A DNA stretch of 64,000 nt from Gordonia jinghuaiqii (GCF_014041935.1 NZ_CP059491.1:62001-126000); one strand, 5' to 3'; counted from the first letter of the stretch, positions 9,801 to 22,535 are shown. Notes: generated from the letters alone by a model not told the origin. Made by a program: numbers and translations.

Positions 9801-12800
9801 TGGCCAGCGGATCGAACTCGGCGAGATCGAATCCGCTCTCGCCGCCGATCCGCGCGTCGCCGCGGCAGCTGTCGCCGCACATCACGGCGACACCCTCACC
9901 GCCTACCTCGTACCCGCGCACGGGGCGACGGACACCTTCGGCGCCACCGCGGTCCTGGACGATCTCCGCCGCCGGCTGCCGGCGTACATGGTCCCCACCG
10001 CCGCGGTCGTGCTCGACGCCCTGCCGCGTGGAATCCACGGCAAGATCGACCGGGGCGCCTTGCCCGAGCCGCCGCGAACACGGCACTCCCACGTCGCGCC
10101 CCGCACCGCCACCGAACGCGCGCTCGTCGAACTGCTCGGCACGCTGCTGCCGGCCGACGCCGACCGGGCCATCGGCGTGAACGACGACTACTTCGAACTC
10201 GGCGGCAATTCACTGATGGCCGCACGTCTCTCGGCTCGCATCGGCGACGCCATGGGTGTCGACCTCCCGGTGCGCGCGGTCTTCGACGCCCCCGTCATCG
10301 CCGACCTCGCACGGCGCATCGACGACGCGGCCGCTTCCGACCGCCCCCGCCTGGGTGTTCGGACCAGGCCGCCGGTGCTGCCGCTGTCGCGAGCACAGCG
10401 GCGAATGTGGTTGTCGGACCGGCTCGTACCCGGTACCGCGCTCTACAACCTGCCGTTCGCCCTGCAGGTCGACGGCCCGCTCGACGTCGAGGCACTCGCG
10501 GGAGCGATCCGCGGACTGCTGGACCGGCACGAGGTCCTGCGCACGATCTACCCCGCCGACGCCGGGATCCCGCGCCAGCACATCCTGTCGACCGACGAGG
10601 CACTGGCCGGCGCCGACATCGATCTGGTCGCCGAGGTTCCCGAGAGCGTCCCCGTCGAGACCTTCGTCGGCGACACCGCGAGCCGCGGATTCGCGCTCGA
10701 TTCCCGGATACCGCTGCGGATCAGGGCATTCCGGACCGGACCCGACGCCCACGTGGTGGTCATCGTTCTCCATCACATCGCCGCGGACGGGTGGTCGACG
10801 GGTCCGCTGGTACGCGATCTGCTCGCCGGCTATCTCACCGCCGCCGCGGGCGGAGCCCGCCGAGAGATTCCGGCAGGCGGAGCCCGCCAGGAGACCCCCG
10901 CGGGCGGAGCCCGCCAGGAGAACCCGCTGCCGGTCCAGTACGCCGACTTCGCCCTGTGGCAGTCGACGCTGCTGGGCGAGCTCGACGGCACCGAGCCGCA
11001 CCCGAGCATCGCCCGTCAGCGGGAGTTCTGGCGCGAGGTCCTCACCGACCTGCCCGGCCCGCTGCCGCTTCCCGTCGACCGCGCACGCCCCGCACACCCG
11101 ACACACCGCGGCGACACCGTCGAGTTCTCTGTCGACCCTGCGCTGATGCGCGAGATCGAACGCGTCGCATCAGCCCACCGGGCCACGGTGTTCCACCTCG
11201 TGCACACTGCACTGGCCATTGTGCTTTCCAGGCTGTCCGGTTCGTCGGACATCGTCGTGGGCACGCCCGTCTCGGGTCGCGGCAGTGAACTGCTCGACGA
11301 CCTCGTCGGCATGTTCGTCGACACCGTGGTCCTGCGAACCCGCATCGACGAGGACGCGACTGTTTCCGAACTGCTCCAATCGGTCGTCGAGTCCGATGTT
11401 GCCGCGCAGGCGAATGCGGAGGTGCCGTTCGAGGAACTCGCCGACGAGTACGAGCCCGACCGGGCAGGCGCGCATCATCCGGTCTTCCAGGTGATGCTCG
11501 CGTTCGGCGACCCGCCCCCGGGTCCCGTCCGCAGCGGTGAGATCGCCGCGACGCCGCTGCCCGTCGAACTGCCGCTCGCGCGCTTCGACCTGCATCTCAC
11601 CCTCGACGTCCCGTCGACGGGCGGAACTCCCGACGATCTCGGAACCCTCCAGGCATCGGACTCGGTCACGGACGCCGGGTCGCGACACGCACCGATCCGC
11701 GGTCGGTGGACCTATGCCACCGAACTCTTCGACCGCAGCACGGTCACCGGCTTCGTCGACATGCTGCTGCACGTCCTGCGGGGCGTGGTGGCAGAGCCGG
11801 GGGCCGCAGTCCACGAACTGGCAGTCGTCGACACCGCCGAACTCGACCGCACCCGCGAGCAGTGGGGGAGCGGTGGCCGGCCTGCCGGCGACGCGACCTC
11901 CCGCACCCTGCCCGCGGCGATGACGGTTCCCGGTACCGCGACGGGACGGGTGATCGACTGCGACACCGCGGTCACCGTGAAGCACTTCCACCGGCGGGTC
12001 GCCCGTACCGCCCGCGCGCTGATCGCGGCGGGCGTCGGCCCCGAACAGACGGTGGCCGTTGCCGTTCCGCGTTCGATCGACATGCTCGTCGCGATCCATG
12101 CCGTTGTTCTCGCGGGTGGCGCATATGTGCCGATCGACCTCGCCCAGCCGGAAGCCCGGATCGCGACGATGCTGGAGACCACCGATCCGGTGCGGATCTT
12201 CGCACCTGCGAGCAGCGGGCTGAGTCTTCCGGCCGGGTTCGCCGACCGCCTCCTCGATCCGGCCGACCTGCACCTCGACCGCGGTGACGAGCCGATCACC
12301 GACGCCGACCGGCGGGTTCGGCTCCGCTCGGAGCATCCCGCCTATGTCCTGTTCACCTCGGGATCGACCGGGGTGCCCAAGGCGGTCAGCATCAGTCATG
12401 CGGCGATCGTCAACCGCCTCGCGTGGATGCAACAGCGCCACCCGATCGGCGAGGGCGACGTGGTCCTGCAGAAGACGCCGATCACCTTCGACGTGTCGGT
12501 GTGGGAACTGTTCTGGCCCTTCCTCACCGGTATCCGGCACGGAGGCGTCGATGTCGTTCTCCCCGCACCCGATGCGCACCGCGACCCGGCCGTACTCGCC
12601 GGACTGATCCGCGAACACGACGTCACGGTCATCCACTTCGTGCCCGCGATGCTCGACGCGTTCGTGGCCGCCTCACCTGCCGCCGACGACCTGCGCTCGC
12701 TGCGGCTGATCTTCACCAGCGGGGAAGCGCTCGGTGCCCCGTCGGCGCGGGCGGTCCGATCACTCACGTCCGCGCAGCTGCACAACCTGTACGGCCCGAC

Positions 12801-15800
12801 CGAAGCGGCCGTCGACGTGACCGCCGTCGAGGTCGACCGGACCGACACCGCGATCTCCATCGGGCGCCCCACCGCGGGCAACACGGTCGTCGTCCTCGAC
12901 AGCCGGTTGCGGCCGGTCCCCGCGGGTGTCACCGGCGAGCTCTACCTCGGAGGTGTCCAGCTCGCGCGCGGGTATCACCGGCGGGCCGACCTGACCGCGT
13001 CGCGCTTCGTCGCGTCACCCTGGGGGAACGGTGAAAGGCTCTATCGCACCGGTGATCTGGTGCGCTGGCGTCGGCCCGGACCCGATGAGGCAATGCCGGT
13101 GCTGGACTACCTCGGACGCAGCGATTTCCAGGTGAAGATCCGCGGGCAGCGCGTCGAACCCGGCGAGATCGAGGCCGCCGCGCTCACGCACCCCGAAGTC
13201 CGCGCGGCGGTGGTCGTCGTCCACGAGCACCCGCGTATCGGCTCCCAGCTCGTCGCACACGTCGTCGTCGATGAGGCCGCCGGGCTCACCGCGGCGAGAC
13301 TGCGCGCCCACCTCGCCGAGCGGTTGCCCGACCACATGGTGCCCACTCACATCCTGCCCACCGCCGCGTTGCCGACCACGACCAGCGGCAAGGTCAACCG
13401 GGCGGCGCTACCCACACCCGCGACCACCGTCGCACCGGGTCCCGATGGCGGGAGGCGACCGGAAACCGCCACCGAAGACGTTGTGCTGTCGCTGATCCGC
13501 GCGATCCTCGGCGAGGACGTGGGTGTCGACGACGACTTCTTCGCCGCCGGCGGCAACTCGCTCGTCGCCACGCGCGTGGTGGCCGGGATCGCCGAGGAAC
13601 TCGGCGTCGGTGTCCCGGTGCGCGCGGTCTTCGACGGCCGCACCGCCGCCGCGATCGCCGCCGCTGCAGACACCGCGGCCGCCGCCAACCCGTTGCCGAG
13701 ACCGCACACCGTCGAACGGCCGGACCGAATCCCGCTGACGGCGGCGCAACTGCAGATGTGGTTGCACAACCGGATCGAGCCGTCGTCGAGCGCGTACCTC
13801 ATCGTCGCGCCCGTGCGGATCCCGCAGACCCTCGACCGGGATGCCCTGCGTGCGGCACTCGGCGACGTGATCGGGCGGCACGAGATCTTGCGCACCGTGT
13901 ACCCCGAGGGCGACGCCGGACCGCATCAGCTCATCCGGGACACCGGCCAGTACTCGATCGATGACGTTCTGCAGGTGATGGATTCGATGCGCGCGCCATC
14001 GACCTCCGCCGAGGAGGAGGCGGTCGCGGCCGCACTGGACTCCACGATCGACCTCACCACCGACCTGCCGCTGCGCGTGGTCGTCGGAGAACACGATGGT
14101 GCAACGGTGATCGTCCTGGCCGTGCACCACGTCGCCGCCGACGGCTGGTCGCTACGTGTCCTCGCCCGTGACCTCGACACCGCCTACACCGCACGCCTCG
14201 CCGGGAACGAGCCCGCGTGGCCGCCGTTGCCGGTGCAGTACGCCGATCACGTCGTACGGCGGGCGAGCCGCCTCGGCGCGCCCGGCGATCCGGCCTCGAA
14301 GCTCGCCGGACATCTCGCCTACTGGCGCAACCAGTTGTCCGGCGCGCCGACGCTGTCGGCGCCCGCGGCCGACCGGATACTCGAGGCCGAACCCGGCACC
14401 GTGCACCACCGAGCAGTCGGACCAGCGGAGACAGCCAGGCTCCGTGATCTCGCCGACCGGTCGGGCAGCACCGTCTTCGGGATCCTGCATGCTGCGCTCG
14501 CACTCACCTTGAGCCGGTCCGGTGCCGGCGACGACGTCGTCATCGGTACCCCGACCGCGGGCCGCTTCGACGCCGATGTCGCCGATCTGATCGGCATGTT
14601 CGTGACGATGGTGCCGCTACGCACCGAAGTAGACCCGCGATCCGGATTCGCCGAGCTCGTCGCGCGGTCGCGCGAGAGCGTGGTGGACGCGCTCGAACAC
14701 GGTGAGGTCGATGTCGAGGAGATCGTCGACCATCTCGGGTTGTCCCGCGACGGCACACGCCACCCGTTGGTCCAGGTGACCCTGACGGTCGACGGTGCCG
14801 ACCACCCCGCCGACGGGAGGCACTCCCAGCACGGCGCCGCTGCCGAGGCCGTTCGTCTCGACATCCCGGTGGCCCGTTTCGATCTCGAGTTCACCGTGAC
14901 CCCGACGTCCGACGGCGGCCTGGACATCGCCCTGATCCATCGTCCCGATGTGTACCGGAACAGCACTGCCGCAGCACTGCTGGATCGGTACGGCCGGGCG
15001 ATCTCGCTGGCCGCCGGTGATCCCACGACACCGCTACGGGTGTCGAGCCTGCTCGGTCAGCACGAGCAGGAGACCCTCGCAGACCTGCGCGGCGACGATC
15101 CCGCCGCCCCGGTTCTGTTCGGCGACGCGATCGGCAATCCCGATCACCGCCTGGTGGGTTTCGACGGCGACGGATCAGGGTGCGCCTTCGGCTCAGGCGG
15201 ACAGTGGCGCGCCTTCGGCGCAGAAGAGATCGCCGACTGGACCAATCGACTGGCACGAGCGCTGATCTCCCGCGGCGCCGGACCAGAAACGGTTGTCGCA
15301 CTGGCCATCACCCGCTCGGTGTGGTCGGTCATGGCGATGCGGGCGGTTGCCGCCACCGGTGCGGCATTCGTGCCGGTCGATCCGTCGTATCCTGCCGATC
15401 GCATCGCCTTCATGCTCGAGGACTCCGGCGCATCGATCATCGTCACCACCACCGGATCGCTCGCCTGCGGCGGTCGGCAGGACGTGCTCCTGCTCGACGA
15501 CCCGGACACGCAGTCGGAACTCGCTGCGCTGCCCGCGGGTGCCATCGAGGAGACCGAGCGCCGGGCGGTTCGGCACGTGGACCAGCCGGCGTACCTGATC
15601 TACACCTCGGGATCGACCGGGCGGCCCAAAGCGGTCGCGGTGACCCATCGGGGCGTGGCGTCGTTCACGGCAGAGCAGCGCCGCTACGGCATCGAGAGCG
15701 GCAGCCGTGTACTGCATTTCGCGTCTCCCAGCTTCGACGCCGCGATCCTCGAGCTGTTGATGGCCGCGGACGCGGGCGCGACCACGATCGTCGCGCCCAC

Positions 15801-18800
15801 CGACATCTACGGCGCCGACGACCTCACCGAGCTGCTCCGTGCCGAGCGCGTCACGCACGCATTCCTCACCCCCGGCGTACTCGACACCATCGCACCCGAC
15901 GCCGACGATCCCGCAGCAGCGGACCCGTTGCCGCTGCTGCAGACGATCATCGTGGGCGGGGACGCATGCTCGGCGACAACCGCGCGGCGGTGGATCGGCC
16001 TGGGCAAGCGATTCTTCAATGCCTACGGGCCCACCGAGTCGACCATCATGGGGACCCTCGCCGGCCCGCTGTCGGTGGCCGACACCGAACCGATGACCAT
16101 CGGCTCGGCGATCACCGGCACCGACGTCCGCGTGCTCGATCCGTCTCTCCGCGAGTGCGCACCCGGGGTGCCCGGCGAGTTGTACCTGCGCGGAGTCGGT
16201 CTGGCCCGCGGATACCACGGTCGGCCCGGGCTCACTGCCGCGACCTTCGTCGCCGACCCCGACGGCCCACCCGGGTCTCGCCGCTACCGCACCGGCGACC
16301 TGGTCAGGGTGTCTGTCCGCGCACCCGAGCTCGAGGCGCGCGCCGGTCTGGTGCACCTGGGCCGCATCGATCATCAGGTCAAGATCCGCGGCCACCGGGT
16401 GGAGACCGGCGAGGTCGAGTCGCTGCTCCGCGGGCACTCCGGCGTCCGCGCCGCGGTAGTCGCCACCCGGCCGGGCCCGGACGGGAACGCCGCGCTCGTG
16501 GCCTATGTGGTGCCCACCGGCGATCTCCGGCGGGACCACCTGCTCGACCGGCTGCGCGAGTCGTTGCCCGCCCACGCGATTCCGGCGGCGATCGTCGAAC
16601 TCGACGCCGTACCGCTCACCTCCGCAGGCAAGGTCGACCACCGGGCCCTGCCCGCACCGGTATACGAGACCACGGAGTACCGCGCGCCCGGTACGTCGAC
16701 CGAAAGGCTTGTCGCCGAGGTGTTCGCCGAACTCCTCGGACGCGACCGGGTCGGGGTGTCGGACAACTTCTTCGACGCCGGCGGCAACTCGTTGACCGCC
16801 GCCCAGGCCGCCGCGCGTATCCGCACCCGCTCCGGCCGTGAGCTGTCCGTCCGCGATCTGTTCGACGCCCCATCTGTACAGGAACTCGCACGCCGGCTCG
16901 ACGCGTCCACCGCACACACCGGACCGGTCCTGGGTGAACTCGACCGGCCGGCGCGGATTCCGCTGTCGCCCGCCCAGCAGCGGATGTGGTTCCTCAACCG
17001 GTTCGATCCCGGCGCGCTGACCGAGAACATCCCGATCGTCCTGCGGCTGACCGGTGACCTCGACGTCGAGGCCTTCACCGCGGCGCTGGCCGGGCTGCTC
17101 GCCCGCCACGAGGCGCTGCGCACGATCTACCCCGACAGCGCCGACGGACCACACCAGGTGATCCTGCCCGCCGATCAGGTACCACTCGATCTATCGACAG
17201 TCCCGTTGTCCCGCAGCGCATTGCCCGACGCAGTCCAGCGGTCCACCCGGACGACGTTCGACGTCACCGCGGCCCCACCGGTCCGCGCCGAGCTCTTCCG
17301 CGTGACCGATCACCACCGCACGGACGCCGGCCGGGACGAGTACGTGTTCGTCCTCGTCGCCCACCACATCTGCGCCGACGGACTGACGATGGTGGCACTC
17401 GCCGGCGAGCTGGCCGCGGACTACTCGTCGCGGATGGATGCGCACCGGACCGGGAAACGGGCGGTCGAGCCGGTACCACCACCTGTCCAGTACGCCGACT
17501 ACGCGGTCTGGCAACGTGCGATCCTCGACGACCGCAACGGTTCGTCGGCCGCCCAACTGCAGCAGTGGGTGCAGCGACTACAGGGCGCGCCGCCGGTGAT
17601 CGACCTGCCGACGGCCGGCCCGCGACCCACTCGACCCAGCGGGCGCGGAGCCCGCGTCGACTTCGCGATAAATGCCGAGTTGCACACTCGGATCGTCGAC
17701 TTCGCCGGCCGTCGCGGCGCGACCCCGTTCATGGTGGCGCACACCGCGCTCGCGGTGCTGCTCGGCCGTCTCGGCGACAACCGCGACGTCGTCATCGGCA
17801 CGCCGATCGCCGGGCGAGGCGAGCAACACCTCGACCGGGTGGCCGGCATGTTCGTCAACATGCTGGCGCTACGCACCGTCATCGACCCGGCTGCCACCGT
17901 CGACGAAGCCCTGGACATCGCGCGAGACGCAGCATTGCATGCCTTCTCGAACTCGCTGATCCCGTTCGACCGCATCGTCGAGGAACTCGACCTGCCGCGG
18001 TCGACGTCGCACCACCCGTTGTTCCAGGTCGCGATGTCGTTCCAGAACATCGGCCCGATGGACCTGGCCTTGCCGGGGCTGGCGGTGGAGGTCGTCGACG
18101 ACGACGTCGAGGTCGCGGAGTTCGACCTGCATCTGACCCTCGCCGACACCTTCGGGGCCGACGGCGCCCCCGCCGGCCTCACCGGGCAACTGGTCCATGC
18201 GACCGATCTCTTCGATCAGGACTCGGCCGCCGAATTAGTCGAGCGCTACCGGCGCATCCTGGCGGCGATGGTCGACGCACCCGACACCGCGGTCGGTGAC
18301 CTGCCACTGCTCGACGCCACTGAGCGATCGGCGCTGACGGTCACCGCGACCGCGCCGGAGACCGTCCCGGGCGACACGGGACTGGCCGACCTGTTCCACG
18401 CCCGGGCGTCGCGCACACCGGACGCCGAGGCCGTGGTGACCGGCGATCGCGTCCTGACGTACCGCGAATTCGCCTGCCGGGTGACGGCATTGGCGCGGCT
18501 ACTGGTGCGTTCCGGCGTCGGTCCCGAGGACCGTGTCGCCATCGCCGCGGCACGCGGACTGCCCCAACTGCTCGCCGTGTACGCGGTCGCCACCGTCGGC
18601 GCCGCATATGTTCCGGTCGACCCGTCGGCGGCCGAACGTGCCGCGACGATCCTGGATGTGTCCGACCCGGTCCTGGTACTGGGCGTCGGATCCGCGGCGC
18701 CCGATTCCCGGCCCTACCTCGACCTCGATACCATCGAGGCCACGTCGGCCGACTTCGCCGCGGAACTCGTCGAACTCCCGGCCGCGCTGTCCGATGAGTT

Positions 18801-21564
18801 CCCCAGACCGCGCCCCGACTCCACGGCCTACGTGCTGTTCACCTCCGGTTCCACCGGAATACCCAAGGGGGTGAGTGTGTCTCATGCCGCCCTCGCCCAC
18901 CAGTTGCACTGGATGCAGCACCGCTATCCGATGGGTGCCGGTGACACGGTGCTGGTCAGGACCTCCGCGGGCTTCGATCTGTCGGTCTGGGAGTACTGGT
19001 GGCCACTGCAGACCGGAGCACGAATCGTGCTCGGCGACAACGGGAGCGAGCGCGACGGCCACGCGTTGCTCGGCGCCCTCGGCCGGCACCACGTGACGGT
19101 ACTGCCGACGGTGCCGTCGGCACTGTCGATGATCCTCGACGCCGGTACGCCACCGGCCTCGCTGGGTACCGTGCTGTGCATCGGTGAAGAGCTGCCCGCC
19201 GAGCTCGTCGCCCGGGTGCGCGAGGCCGCCGCCGGCAGTCGGTCGACGCCGATCGTGATCCACAACCTCTACGGGCCCACCGAGGCGGCGGTCAGCGTGA
19301 CCGGACACGAAGTGGTGGGCGTTCCCGACGGGCGGGTCTCCATCGGGCACCCGCAACCCGTCGTGACCGTGCGCGTGCTGGACACACGCCTGCAACCGGT
19401 GCCCGACGGCGTCGCAGGCGAGCTGTACCTCGGCGGTGTGCAACTGGCACGCGGGTACCACGGGGACCCGGCGCGGACCGCGGCGTCGTTCGTCCCTGAT
19501 CCGTGGACGACCGGCGGCGCACGGATGTACCGCACCGGGGATCTGGTGCGCCGCAACACCGACGGCGCGCTCGAGTATCTGGGTCGCACCGACCACCAGC
19601 TCAAGGTGCGCGGCTTCCGCATCGAGCCGGGCGAGATCGAGGCGGTGCTGCGGCGCTGTGCAGGCGTCGCCGACGCGGTCGTCGTGGCGATCCCGGGAGC
19701 AGATGGCCAGGACCGGGTCGTCGGCTTCGTCGCCGGTGACGCCGCGGAGCTGACCGCGGAGAACGTCCGACGCGAGGCGGCGTCCCGGCTTCCGGCCTAC
19801 CTGCGCCCAGAGGTTCATGTCCTCGATTCGTTGCCGTACAACGACAACGGCAAGGTCGATCGTTCGCAACTGCCGCAACCGCGGGCCGCCGAACGCGCCT
19901 ACGCGCCGCCACGCACCGATGTGGAGTGCCGGGTCGCCAAGGTGATCGCCGAGGTCACCGGCACCGAACGAGTCGGCCTGGGCGACAACTTCTTCGACGT
20001 CGGCGGCAACTCGCTGTCGGCGACGCGGGTGGCATCGCTGCTGGAAGCGGAGTTCGGGCGTGCAATCCCCGTCCGGCTGCTCTTCGACGCGGTCGACGTC
20101 GCCGATCTCGCCGCGCAGATCGACACCTTGCCCGTCCCGACCGGCACCGAGGACACCGCGGGCGTGCCGCTCGTCCGCGGTGACGACGACGAGCCGGCGC
20201 CACTGGCACCGGCGCAGCGTCGAATCTGGGAGGCCGTGCGCAACGGGTCGGGTGCGGACTGGAATGTACCGGTCGCCGTGCGCTTCTCCGGGGACCTCGA
20301 CACAGCGGCACTGGCGTCGGCTCTGGTGGACCTCGTCGACCGCCACGAATCGTTGCGCACGCGCCACCGTGACGGTGTCTCCGGCCCGGAACTGGTGGTG
20401 CTGCCGACCGGAGTGGTCGCCGATCTCATCGATCGCGGCCTCACTCCGCAACCCGTCGCCGCCGCCGACTACGAGCAGGTCCTCGCCGAGGTGGCCTGGT
20501 CGGAACTCGACGTGCGGAACTCGGCACCTATCCGACTCCGGCTGCTGCAGTTGGACGACCAGACACATGTTCTGGTGCTGGTCACCCACCACCTGAGCGT
20601 CGACGGCCAGTCGATGGCACCGCTCGCCCGCGACCTCATCACCGGTTTCGTCGCGCGGACCCTCGATGCCGGATCGGCCGTTCCGGTGCAGGAGCCGGCG
20701 GTGAGGTTCCGCGACTACGCGCGATGGCGCACCGGCATCCTCGCCGCAGACCGTGACCGCCAGCTCGCCTACTGGACGGATCGGTTGACCGCCGGATCCC
20801 GGGGTCCCGGAACAGGTCCGACGCTACGGACCGACCACCACCGTCCCGCGCGGTGGCAGTCCGCAGGCGCCGCAGTCGAGTTCACCCTCGCCACCGACCT
20901 GCACGTCGCGTTGGACGGGTTCGCCCGGGCGACGTCGGTGAGCATGTTCGCGGTCCTGCAGGCCGCGTTCGCGGTGATCCTGGCGGAACTGGCCGACGAC
21001 CCGGACGTGCGCGTGGGCACGGCCAACGCCAACCGGCCGCACGCGGCGCTCGAGGGGGTCATCGGCAACTTCGCCGACGACCTGCCCATGCGTCTCGACG
21101 CAGCCGGCCACCGGGACTTCGCCGCGCTCGCACGCGAGGTGCATCAGCAGCTGCTCGACGGCCTCGCGCACCCGGACATCTCGGTTCCCGACCTCGCCGA
21201 CGCACTGGACCTCGACATCGATCCCGCGGGTTCGTCCGGGTCGCCCGTCTTCCCGGCGACGCTGATCCTGCAGCAGGCGGGAGCAGACGACGCGGGTATG
21301 TCCGAGATCGACCTAGGGGGCGTGCGGATCACCCGCGAACCGCTCGCGAACTGCGTCGCCAAACACGAGTTGGAGTTCACGTTGCTCGAAGTCCGCGACG
21401 CCGAGGGGCCTGCCGGAATCACCGGCACCCTGCTCTATCCGGTCGCCCTGTTCAACCCGGCCACCGCGCAGCGGCTCGTCGGCTCTCTCCGGGCGATCCT
21501 CGAGACCGTCGTCGAACAGGACGGGACGCCCACCGTCGCCGTGCTCCGGGAGGCAGTCCGATGA
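3841..21564 (+). CDS. Five-module nonribosomal peptide synthetase with terminal condensation domain
   Basis: One 5,907-residue protein carries C-A-T five times followed by a sixth C domain and no thioesterase, reductase, epimerase or methyltransferase domain. All six C domains keep HHxxxDG, all five A domains keep the (Y/F)TSGSTG P-loop, and all five carrier domains keep the phosphopantetheine serine (near S1037, S2124, S3240, S4317, S5391). The first C domain resembles EntF (FSIAQYVDV, then [12 protein letters not shown]), a type that acylates the first residue or receives an upstream intermediate. The terminal C domain should release the chain by cyclisation or by transfer to an amine or hydroxyl. 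GTG 3841 abuts a GGAAGA; GTG 3853 is an alternative start. A glycosyltransferase is translationally coupled downstream. A pentapeptide product is inferred; its identity cannot be read out, though the iron box hints at a siderophore. Confidence 0.95.
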   Translation: MTSHVTNNDVDARPGAASVTASDVVEHLDLVPLSAAQRSMWFAQHLAPHTPFSIAQYVDVHGDLDLDLLTDVGRQVAREFGTAMVRLVPAEDATQAPLQYLDESLRDEMMHLDFTDHDDPEAAARAWMDKEFRTPLDLFADRLIESATLRISESRYFWYTRVHHILLDGYGASAFAERTAEVYTARSRGLDVPAARAGSLHDLHADDVAYRSSTRFERDREHWAQRLRDLPDPVRLADPVLGGGAESRTVGGDLDPQLVLDVERFCAENRATVAAVASAAVAVYISRMTGTDDIVLSLPVSARTNALLRRSGGMVSNVVPIRSGITPDTTIGELLTRITTELSGALRHQRYRFEDMRRDLAARTAGTNQGSLGPSAVGRGFFGPAVNVMMFRSETILGDCVGRSHILSTGPTEDLAVTVHTGTGDLRIDLEANAAAYPEADLTAHRRRYLLVLAGMVTAGPDTRVGDLDILEVAERALLVPARGDAASEPAHFADLISRAAAAHPAAEAVVDGPRALRYDELMQRVRRLARVLIARGVGPGVTVTLVIPRGLHSVTAELAVLLAGGAFVPVDPALPDDRLAYLLDDSAAEIGIVGPGSGARLDALQNRCRWLALDDERVVADYRNASAEPVTDAQRTRPLRIDDPAYVIYTSGSTGAPKGVVISHRGLASFADEQIRRYGVGSGSRTIHFASPSFDAAVLELLLALASGATMVIVPTTIYGGDELAALLRAERVTHAFLTPAALATLPADGLDELRTVIVGGEACPPELVSRWGTGRRMFNAYGPTESTVMATLAGPLDPAGPVTIGAPITGSTAVVLDHRLRPVPVGATGELYVGGAGVGLGYHRRQALTASRFVADPWGPPGARLYRTGDLVRWRETAGGEHHLEYLGRGDRQVKIRGFRIELGEIDAAIGAVAGVDLAVTEPQTARAGAGDTAAGTYLVGYYTGTADSEAVREELRSVLPAHMVPSVLVRLDAIPLTTSGKVDRKALPVPVPVAAPYAEPRSDTERVVAAAFTDCTGAARVGRDDDFFALGGDSLTATRLASTLSGQLDADVPVRWVFETPTVAGLAARLADPVTRRIPELRRVTTIGSADAGAADPVPLAPAQQRMWAVNQLDTRSPVFNIPLALRIRGDLDRVALADAVRDVLDRHETLRTVYPDTPGGPVQVVQPTDVVDLTTVTDPELVAMSDLDARIADLATTGFDVAAGVPLVIRLLRVAADDHVLLCVVHHIAADGSSTAPLARDLAVAYHARRRGEAPAWTPLPVTYRDYTLWHREVMGDESDPSSVAAVQLDHWQRRLGDLPDLLALPTDRPRPAHPRARGGELHTEVEAEVVERMRTLARATGTTPFMVAHSALALLLGRLSGTADIAVGTPVAGRHHRDLAELVGMFVGTVVLRTRVDPTATFAELLSEVRTVDLDAFEHADISFDRLVDLVAPRRSAAYHPLFQVGFSYQNLGTSTVFLDGLQVEIVEPSLGVAKSDLHLTLVDDGAAGVTAGPMRVQWDYDRDLFDHSTIERWHRLWIALLSAALDAVDTPVGDLAVEATAGVLAGPESGRDEDTLPALVEKAAARHPGAPALYDDATGAEFTYGEIDARVNRLARRLIAAGVGPEVRVAVAIGRSATLVEAVLAVSRAGGAYVPVDPEAPAERTRLVLESCAPAVVLVAGPTTITPVDPVVIIDVTDVTDVTDVTVTDVTGDGGAGGGAGRPVTDADRIAPLRPSNTAYVIYTSGSTGTPKGVAVSHRAIAGQLNWKTTAFPLGPGDSTVLKTALTFDLSVWELFWPLISGARLVVATPHGHLDPRYIADLMRRTAVTAAHFVPSLLDAHLDALSDTGTQAHPIGRVLCIGEALTPATAQRAADMLGARVFNLYGPTEAAVGITHHEVGRALASPGSPTVPIGVPVDDSTVLVLDARLHPVPLGVVGELYLAGAQLATAYEGRPDLTADRFVAHPAGTGTRMYRTGDLARIRPDGTMEFLGRNDFQVKIRGQRIELGEIESALAADPRVAAAAVAAHHGDTLTAYLVPAHGATDTFGATAVLDDLRRRLPAYMVPTAAVVLDALPRGIHGKIDRGALPEPPRTRHSHVAPRTATERALVELLGTLLPADADRAIGVNDDYFELGGNSLMAARLSARIGDAMGVDLPVRAVFDAPVIADLARRIDDAAASDRPRLGVRTRPPVLPLSRAQRRMWLSDRLVPGTALYNLPFALQVDGPLDVEALAGAIRGLLDRHEVLRTIYPADAGIPRQHILSTDEALAGADIDLVAEVPESVPVETFVGDTASRGFALDSRIPLRIRAFRTGPDAHVVVIVLHHIAADGWSTGPLVRDLLAGYLTAAAGGARREIPAGGARQETPAGGARQENPLPVQYADFALWQSTLLGELDGTEPHPSIARQREFWREVLTDLPGPLPLPVDRARPAHPTHRGDTVEFSVDPALMREIERVASAHRATVFHLVHTALAIVLSRLSGSSDIVVGTPVSGRGSELLDDLVGMFVDTVVLRTRIDEDATVSELLQSVVESDVAAQANAEVPFEELADEYEPDRAGAHHPVFQVMLAFGDPPPGPVRSGEIAATPLPVELPLARFDLHLTLDVPSTGGTPDDLGTLQASDSVTDAGSRHAPIRGRWTYATELFDRSTVTGFVDMLLHVLRGVVAEPGAAVHELAVVDTAELDRTREQWGSGGRPAGDATSRTLPAAMTVPGTATGRVIDCDTAVTVKHFHRRVARTARALIAAGVGPEQTVAVAVPRSIDMLVAIHAVVLAGGAYVPIDLAQPEARIATMLETTDPVRIFAPASSGLSLPAGFADRLLDPADLHLDRGDEPITDADRRVRLRSEHPAYVLFTSGSTGVPKAVSISHAAIVNRLAWMQQRHPIGEGDVVLQKTPITFDVSVWELFWPFLTGIRHGGVDVVLPAPDAHRDPAVLAGLIREHDVTVIHFVPAMLDAFVAASPAADDLRSLRLIFTSGEALGAPSARAVRSLTSAQLHNLYGPTEAAVDVTAVEVDRTDTAISIGRPTAGNTVVVLDSRLRPVPAGVTGELYLGGVQLARGYHRRADLTASRFVASPWGNGERLYRTGDLVRWRRPGPDEAMPVLDYLGRSDFQVKIRGQRVEPGEIEAAALTHPEVRAAVVVVHEHPRIGSQLVAHVVVDEAAGLTAARLRAHLAERLPDHMVPTHILPTAALPTTTSGKVNRAALPTPATTVAPGPDGGRRPETATEDVVLSLIRAILGEDVGVDDDFFAAGGNSLVATRVVAGIAEELGVGVPVRAVFDGRTAAAIAAAADTAAAANPLPRPHTVERPDRIPLTAAQLQMWLHNRIEPSSSAYLIVAPVRIPQTLDRDALRAALGDVIGRHEILRTVYPEGDAGPHQLIRDTGQYSIDDVLQVMDSMRAPSTSAEEEAVAAALDSTIDLTTDLPLRVVVGEHDGATVIVLAVHHVAADGWSLRVLARDLDTAYTARLAGNEPAWPPLPVQYADHVVRRASRLGAPGDPASKLAGHLAYWRNQLSGAPTLSAPAADRILEAEPGTVHHRAVGPAETARLRDLADRSGSTVFGILHAALALTLSRSGAGDDVVIGTPTAGRFDADVADLIGMFVTMVPLRTEVDPRSGFAELVARSRESVVDALEHGEVDVEEIVDHLGLSRDGTRHPLVQVTLTVDGADHPADGRHSQHGAAAEAVRLDIPVARFDLEFTVTPTSDGGLDIALIHRPDVYRNSTAAALLDRYGRAISLAAGDPTTPLRVSSLLGQHEQETLADLRGDDPAAPVLFGDAIGNPDHRLVGFDGDGSGCAFGSGGQWRAFGAEEIADWTNRLARALISRGAGPETVVALAITRSVWSVMAMRAVAATGAAFVPVDPSYPADRIAFMLEDSGASIIVTTTGSLACGGRQDVLLLDDPDTQSELAALPAGAIEETERRAVRHVDQPAYLIYTSGSTGRPKAVAVTHRGVASFTAEQRRYGIESGSRVLHFASPSFDAAILELLMAADAGATTIVAPTDIYGADDLTELLRAERVTHAFLTPGVLDTIAPDADDPAAADPLPLLQTIIVGGDACSATTARRWIGLGKRFFNAYGPTESTIMGTLAGPLSVADTEPMTIGSAITGTDVRVLDPSLRECAPGVPGELYLRGVGLARGYHGRPGLTAATFVADPDGPPGSRRYRTGDLVRVSVRAPELEARAGLVHLGRIDHQVKIRGHRVETGEVESLLRGHSGVRAAVVATRPGPDGNAALVAYVVPTGDLRRDHLLDRLRESLPAHAIPAAIVELDAVPLTSAGKVDHRALPAPVYETTEYRAPGTSTERLVAEVFAELLGRDRVGVSDNFFDAGGNSLTAAQAAARIRTRSGRELSVRDLFDAPSVQELARRLDASTAHTGPVLGELDRPARIPLSPAQQRMWFLNRFDPGALTENIPIVLRLTGDLDVEAFTAALAGLLARHEALRTIYPDSADGPHQVILPADQVPLDLSTVPLSRSALPDAVQRSTRTTFDVTAAPPVRAELFRVTDHHRTDAGRDEYVFVLVAHHICADGLTMVALAGELAADYSSRMDAHRTGKRAVEPVPPPVQYADYAVWQRAILDDRNGSSAAQLQQWVQRLQGAPPVIDLPTAGPRPTRPSGRGARVDFAINAELHTRIVDFAGRRGATPFMVAHTALAVLLGRLGDNRDVVIGTPIAGRGEQHLDRVAGMFVNMLALRTVIDPAATVDEALDIARDAALHAFSNSLIPFDRIVEELDLPRSTSHHPLFQVAMSFQNIGPMDLALPGLAVEVVDDDVEVAEFDLHLTLADTFGADGAPAGLTGQLVHATDLFDQDSAAELVERYRRILAAMVDAPDTAVGDLPLLDATERSALTVTATAPETVPGDTGLADLFHARASRTPDAEAVVTGDRVLTYREFACRVTALARLLVRSGVGPEDRVAIAAARGLPQLLAVYAVATVGAAYVPVDPSAAERAATILDVSDPVLVLGVGSAAPDSRPYLDLDTIEATSADFAAELVELPAALSDEFPRPRPDSTAYVLFTSGSTGIPKGVSVSHAALAHQLHWMQHRYPMGAGDTVLVRTSAGFDLSVWEYWWPLQTGARIVLGDNGSERDGHALLGALGRHHVTVLPTVPSALSMILDAGTPPASLGTVLCIGEELPAELVARVREAAAGSRSTPIVIHNLYGPTEAAVSVTGHEVVGVPDGRVSIGHPQPVVTVRVLDTRLQPVPDGVAGELYLGGVQLARGYHGDPARTAASFVPDPWTTGGARMYRTGDLVRRNTDGALEYLGRTDHQLKVRGFRIEPGEIEAVLRRCAGVADAVVVAIPGADGQDRVVGFVAGDAAELTAENVRREAASRLPAYLRPEVHVLDSLPYNDNGKVDRSQLPQPRAAERAYAPPRTDVECRVAKVIAEVTGTERVGLGDNFFDVGGNSLSATRVASLLEAEFGRAIPVRLLFDAVDVADLAAQIDTLPVPTGTEDTAGVPLVRGDDDEPAPLAPAQRRIWEAVRNGSGADWNVPVAVRFSGDLDTAALASALVDLVDRHESLRTRHRDGVSGPELVVLPTGVVADLIDRGLTPQPVAAADYEQVLAEVAWSELDVRNSAPIRLRLLQLDDQTHVLVLVTHHLSVDGQSMAPLARDLITGFVARTLDAGSAVPVQEPAVRFRDYARWRTGILAADRDRQLAYWTDRLTAGSRGPGTGPTLRTDHHRPARWQSAGAAVEFTLATDLHVALDGFARATSVSMFAVLQAAFAVILAELADDPDVRVGTANANRPHAALEGVIGNFADDLPMRLDAAGHRDFAALAREVHQQLLDGLAHPDISVPDLADALDLDIDPAGSSGSPVFPATLILQQAGADDAGMSEIDLGGVRITREPLANCVAKHELEFTLLEVRDAEGPAGITGTLLYPVALFNPATAQRLVGSLRAILETVVEQDGTPTVAVLREAVR
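3931..7080 (+). other. NRPS module 1: C-A-T
   Basis: The EntF-like C domain covers about residues 31-480 with HHILLDG near residue 163. The A domain covers about 490-990 ([11 protein letters not shown]) and the carrier ends in GGDSL at S1037. My hand-aligned ten-residue specificity code is D-A-L-F-I-G-A-V-M-K, nearly identical to module 4. I cannot assign a substrate; the A-V-M tail is loosely reminiscent of codes for aromatic residues. Confidence 0.8.
7135..10320 (+). other. NRPS module 2: C-A-T
   Basis: The C domain has HHIAADGSS. The A domain has [11 protein letters not shown] and [11 protein letters not shown], and the carrier has GGNSL at S2124. The hand-read code is D-L-W-H-L-I-L-V-G-K. 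W and H match serine codes but the remainder does not. The A domain carries a run of DVT repeats at 8881-8931 between its first core motifs and the P-loop. Confidence 0.8.
8881..8931 (+). repeat. 9-bp tandem repeat inside the module 2 A domain
   Basis: The unit GACGTGACC is repeated four times with a broken extra copy, coding for [12 protein letters not shown] then VTDVT. It lies in a surface-loop position before the A3 P-loop, keeps the frame, and probably arose by slippage. Confidence 0.8.
10375..13670 (+). other. NRPS module 3: C-A-T, serine-type
   Basis: The C domain has HHIAADGWS. The A domain has [11 protein letters not shown] and the carrier has GGNSL at S3240. The hand-read code is D-V-W-H-F-S-L-V-D-K, which I recognise as the serine code of enterobactin synthetase EntF. 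This is the only confident substrate call in the protein. The C domain carries an in-frame triple repeat at 10846-10926. Confidence 0.8.
10846..10926 (+). repeat. Three 27-bp in-frame repeats in the module 3 C domain
   Basis: Three near-identical 27-bp copies (10846-10872, 10873-10899, 10900-10926) encode [18 protein letters not shown] and GGARQENPL. Each copy contains the inverted repeat GGGC-GGA-GCCC or a close variant. They sit in a variable loop after the HHIAADG helix, so the fold should tolerate them. Confidence 0.85.
13730..16900 (+). other. NRPS module 4: C-A-T
   Basis: The C domain has HHVAADGWS. The A domain has [11 protein letters not shown] and the carrier has GGNSL at S4317. The hand-read code is D-A-L-F-I-G-A-I-M-K, one conservative change from module 1, so modules 1 and 4 probably load the same residue. 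The A domains also share the SPSFDAA(V/I)LELL and THAFLTP segments. Confidence 0.8.
16960..20120 (+). other. NRPS module 5: C-A-T
   Basis: The C domain has HHICADGLT. The A domain has [11 protein letters not shown] and [11 protein letters not shown], and the carrier has GGNSL at S5391. The hand-read code is D-L-W-P-L-I-L-V-S-K, related to module 2 (differences at the fourth and ninth positions). No substrate can be assigned. Confidence 0.8.
20200..21540 (+). other. NRPS terminal condensation domain
   Basis: The final domain of about 450 residues keeps [11 protein letters not shown], so the catalytic His and the structural Asp-Gly are present. It is followed directly by the stop codon with no carrier or thioesterase. 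Terminal C domains of this kind are known to release peptides by macrocyclisation or by condensation with a free nucleophile. Confidence 0.8.
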
Positions 21565-22439
21565 CGGCCGCACCGGTGGCGGCATCGGTGGTGATCGCCT
21601 ACTACCGCGGACTGCCCGACCTCGACGTCCAGCTCGAAGCCCTGGCCGCGCAGGACTTCAGCGGGAACTTCGAGGTGATCGTCAGCGACAACGAGGGAAG
21701 CGCCGAGCTGCGTCGGCATCTCGACGCCCATCCGCTGCGCGACCGGTTGGCTCTGCGCTGGGTGGACTCCTCGGACGTCGCCGGTACCTCGCATGCCAGG
21801 AACGTCGGAACACGCAGCGCCGCAGCAGACTTCATTGTCTACTGCGACCAGGACGACGCGGTCCATCCGACCTGGCTGCGCGCCATGGTCGACGCCGGCC
21901 GCGACGCCGACCTGGTGGGCGGTCCACTCGAGCGCGACACTCTCAACGACCCGGTCGTCGCGTCGTGGCGGGTGTTGCCCGATCCGGACGAACCGATCGT
22001 GCTGGGACGCTTTCTCCCCATGAGTTTCGGCTGCAATCTCGGCGTGCGCCGCAGCGTTTTCGACGCAGTCGGCGGGTGGGACGAGAACTACCCGACGGCC
22101 GGCAGCGACGTCGAGTTCTGCTGGCGGATCCAGACCGCGGGCCACACCTTCGGTTACGCGCCCGAGGCCATGGTCGCCTACCGGTATCGGACCGGGTTGC
22201 GCGAATCGTGGGACCAGGTCGTCGACTACGGCAGCGAAGAGGCCCGCGTCGCCAAACAGTTCGGTGCTCCCGGACGGCAGTGGTGGTGGTTCCCGATCCA
22301 TGTGGGTGTCGTCCTCGCAACATGTCCGGTGTGGCCCTGGGCGTGGTCGCGTCGGCGGCGCGGGGCGTGGGTCTGGGTGACGGGAAATCTCGTCGGACGG
22401 ATCAAGGGCAGCCTCAAATACCGCGTCGTGTATCTCTGA
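21561..22439 (+). CDS. Family 2 glycosyltransferase coupled to the NRPS
   Basis: This 292-residue GT-A fold enzyme has an N-terminal [21 protein letters not shown] strand-helix and a sugar-nucleotide/metal site in IVYCDQDD near residue 96. [10 protein letters not shown] acceptor motif comes near residue 184 and a membrane-leaning hydrophobic stretch near the end. It should transfer a sugar from a nucleotide or polyprenyl donor to an acceptor at the membrane. The ATG overlaps the NRPS stop as ATGA, so it is made with the NRPS and probably modifies the peptide or its lipid carrier. Its C-terminal [10 protein letters not shown] motif is shared with the fragment at the left edge. Donor and acceptor cannot be deduced. 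Confidence 0.85.
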   Translation: MTAAPVAASVVIAYYRGLPDLDVQLEALAAQDFSGNFEVIVSDNEGSAELRRHLDAHPLRDRLALRWVDSSDVAGTSHARNVGTRSAAADFIVYCDQDDAVHPTWLRAMVDAGRDADLVGGPLERDTLNDPVVASWRVLPDPDEPIVLGRFLPMSFGCNLGVRRSVFDAVGGWDENYPTAGSDVEFCWRIQTAGHTFGYAPEAMVAYRYRTGLRESWDQVVDYGSEEARVAKQFGAPGRQWWWFPIHVGVVLATCPVWPWAWSRRRRGAWVWVTGNLVGRIKGSLKYRVVYL

Positions 22440-22535
22440 CCGCGACCGCTTTCCGGTGCCGAACGGCGAATCCGGGACATGCCTCGAACGCCACACGGAT
22501 ATGTCTCAGGATTTGCTCAGGTTGCCTGATTTGTC

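Noticed and set aside
3841..21564. Mycobactin- or hydroxamate-type siderophore synthetase
   Set aside because: No ornithine- or lysine-type code, no salicylate or cyclisation domain and no N-hydroxylase gene is visible, so only a general, tentative siderophore idea is kept.
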